NCBI GenBank assembly: GCA_964636385.1
Contig: CAZWSC010000093.1
Span: 1 to 16,140, forward strand
Source: CAZWSC01 sp964636385
GTDB taxonomy: Bacteria; Eisenbacteria; RBG-16-71-46; CAIMUX01
Length of the DNA stretch: 16,140 nucleotides
Direction of reading: 5' to 3'
Each line of letters begins with the position of its first letter. Positions within the stretch are counted from its first letter, which is position 1. A program made the position numbers and the translations under genes. The notes below the pieces were generated by a model. It did no database searches, had not been told where the DNA came from, and saw nothing but the letters and a program-made list of their open reading frames with translations. Of this stretch, positions 14,923-16,140 are shown piece by piece.

Positions 14923-16140
14923 TCAAGGGTTAACGGTTCTCGCGCAACGAAACCCACCGGAGTTGTCCCGGTAGTACGGGTTGCCGGTGACCCGGGTCGC
15001 GCAGCGCAGGTAGCTCGTATTGTGGTACCACGAGCCGCCGCGAAGCACCCGGCAGCACTCGTTGTAACTCGCCGGCGGGTTCTCCCGGCCATCGTTCGCG
15101 TTGTACGGGTAGCTTGCGTACTTCGTGCTGGTCCACTCCCAGACATTCCCGGCCACATCGTAGAGCCCGTAAGGGCTCGGGCTGTCGATAGTCTGGAAGC
15201 CGCCGTGATTGCTGCCGTCGTAGAAGCCTACCGGGGTCGTCCGCCCGTTGTTCTCATACGGATCGCCGCTTCCGTAGTAGTTCGCCCGCTGCCCGCTGAT
15301 CCCCTCGCCCCAAGGGTATGTCGGAGTTGAGGGCGCGTCGCACTGGGTCGGATCCCCCCACATCTCGCATCCGCCCTTGGCCGCCTTCTCCCACTCAGCC
15401 TCGGTGGGAAGTCGACCGCCGGCCCACCTGCAGTAAGCATCCGCCTCCCACCAGGAGACGCCGTTCACCGGGAAGTCCTCGTTCCCCGGAATGCCGCCGC
15501 CGTGGTAGGTGTTCGCGTTCCAGTGGGCTGGCAACGTGATGTTGTTCGACACACGCCAGTTCCACCCAACCCGGTTCCAGTACGCCTCGGTGGTGTACCC
15601 ATAGGCGGCGATGAATGCGGCGTACTCCTGGTTCGTCACCTCGTACCTGCCGATCCAGAAGCCGTCCACCATGACGTCATGAGCACCCAAGCCCTCACCC
15701 AGCCGCACATTGCCGGCAGGGATCCAGATCATGCCCTCGGGAACCTGGACAGTCGTGAAACTCCACACCCCGCCATCGGCTGTGCCGCCATCCGCGTCCT
15801 TCGCCACGACCTTCCAGTAGTAGGTTGTCTCCAACGCCAGAGGCCCTGGAGCGTGCGTGGTCCCGCTCTGGTCAGGAGAAACAAGGGGCGGAGAAATGGT
15901 CGTACCGAAGTAGACATCGTAGAGCACCTGCGTTCCCTCAGGATCCGTGCTGGCAGTCCAGCTCAGGGTCTGCGAGAGACTCACGCCGGTGGCCTCGTGG
16001 CCTGGGTTCGGATTGGATGGCGCGCTCGGGTCGCGATTCTCGATCGTGATCGTTGTATCTGCATAATCCTCATGACCCGCTGCATCCCTGACCCCCAGCC
16101 TGATCGTCTTGGATCCCGGCCTTGTGTAGGTATGGGTAGC
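14923..16140 (-). CDS. PKD/Fn3/FGE-domain protein, partial (N-terminus outside window)
   Basis: The frame is open from the window end (16140) to TGA at 14925-14923, showing 405 residues. Domains in order: the end of a PKD-like domain (THTYTRPGSKTIRLGVRDAAG), an Fn3-like module (SLSQTLSWTASTDPEG.. YDVYFG.. TYYWKVVAKDADGGT.. WSFTT), then an FGE-type domain. The last shows MIWIPAGNVRLG, VNGVSWWEADAYCRWAG, RLPTEAEWEKAAKGG, GLYDVAGNVWEW, RVLRGGSW and GFRCARTVNP. A GTG at 15984 is only an internal codon, not the start. The FGE catalytic cysteine pair is missing (GGSW is followed by YHNTSYLRCATR). It is a close relative of the 10355-12499 protein, including the CCRVLRGG and YPWGEGI blocks. It is probably exported; the full N-terminus is needed to tell whether it is a lipoprotein. 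Confidence 0.85.
   Translation of the reverse strand, partial: ATHTYTRPGSKTIRLGVRDAAGHEDYADTTITIENRDPSAPSNPNPGHEATGVSLSQTLSWTASTDPEGTQVLYDVYFGTTISPPLVSPDQSGTTHAPGPLALETTYYWKVVAKDADGGTADGGVWSFTTVQVPEGMIWIPAGNVRLGEGLGAHDVMVDGFWIGRYEVTNQEYAAFIAAYGYTTEAYWNRVGWNWRVSNNITLPAHWNANTYHGGGIPGNEDFPVNGVSWWEADAYCRWAGGRLPTEAEWEKAAKGGCEMWGDPTQCDAPSTPTYPWGEGISGQRANYYGSGDPYENNGRTTPVGFYDGSNHGGFQTIDSPSPYGLYDVAGNVWEWTSTKYASYPYNANDGRENPPASYNECCRVLRGGSWYHNTSYLRCATRVTGNPYYRDNSGGFRCARTVNP

Overview
The window looks like chromosomal DNA of an uncultured, high-GC, Gram-negative bacterium. Three things suggest a lineage near the FCB group or candidate phyla such as Eisenbacteria or Krumholzibacteriota: a FlgD-like C-terminal module on a secreted peptidase, several lipoproteins with an SC-G-D lipobox, and repeats of the GACC...DPNPC type. 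This placement is inference from domain style. No rRNA, tRNA or CRISPR array was seen.

Layout. A class I fructose-1,6-bisphosphatase (252-1322, +) is the only obvious housekeeping gene. It is followed by a membrane-anchored HExxH metallopeptidase (1824-4469, +). Convergent to that come two minus-strand paralogues, gene A (5761-4595) and gene B (6649-6029), for exported proteins with a CBM6-like domain. Divergent from gene B is a thioredoxin-fold protein fused to a probable outer-membrane barrel (6897-8981, +). A decayed AAA_14/DUF4143 ATPase (10215-9027, -) and a lipoprotein with a C-terminal FGE/sulfatase-modifying-factor domain (12499-10355, -) follow. Next are a 16-copy heptamer repeat (12648-12761), an unrecognised exported-protein gene split by a frameshift (13042-14248, +), a scrap of another FGE-domain gene next to an IS3-family remnant (14250-14720), and a second large PKD/FGE-domain protein running off the window end (14923-16140, -).

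Main discovery candidate. Conventional ORF calling ends genes A and B at a UGA in the middle of their shared domain. In both, the same reading frame continues past that UGA through the rest of the domain (51 and 64 more codons). The UGA sits at exactly the same alignment column, 99 residues after the start of the domain in each. The protein just after the UGA is better conserved than the protein before it, with many synonymous differences. Thirteen nucleotides after each UGA lies an identical 7-bp hairpin with a GGCU loop, inside a 23-nt block with no synonymous change. This is what a bacterial selenocysteine (Sec) gene with a SECIS element should look like, in a secreted lectin-like family where I know of no selenoprotein. 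UGA is the ordinary stop of several other genes here, so general code reassignment does not explain it.

How the genes may work together. Most products are exported or surface proteins: peptidase, lipoproteins, glycan-binding-like modules, a barrel. The CPHC thioredoxin-fold protein beside gene B could be a redox partner for a Sec or Cys residue in A and B; that is speculation from position. The region from 9 to 15 kb shows decay (internal deletion, frameshifts, IS remnant, microsatellite), typical of a plastic accessory segment.
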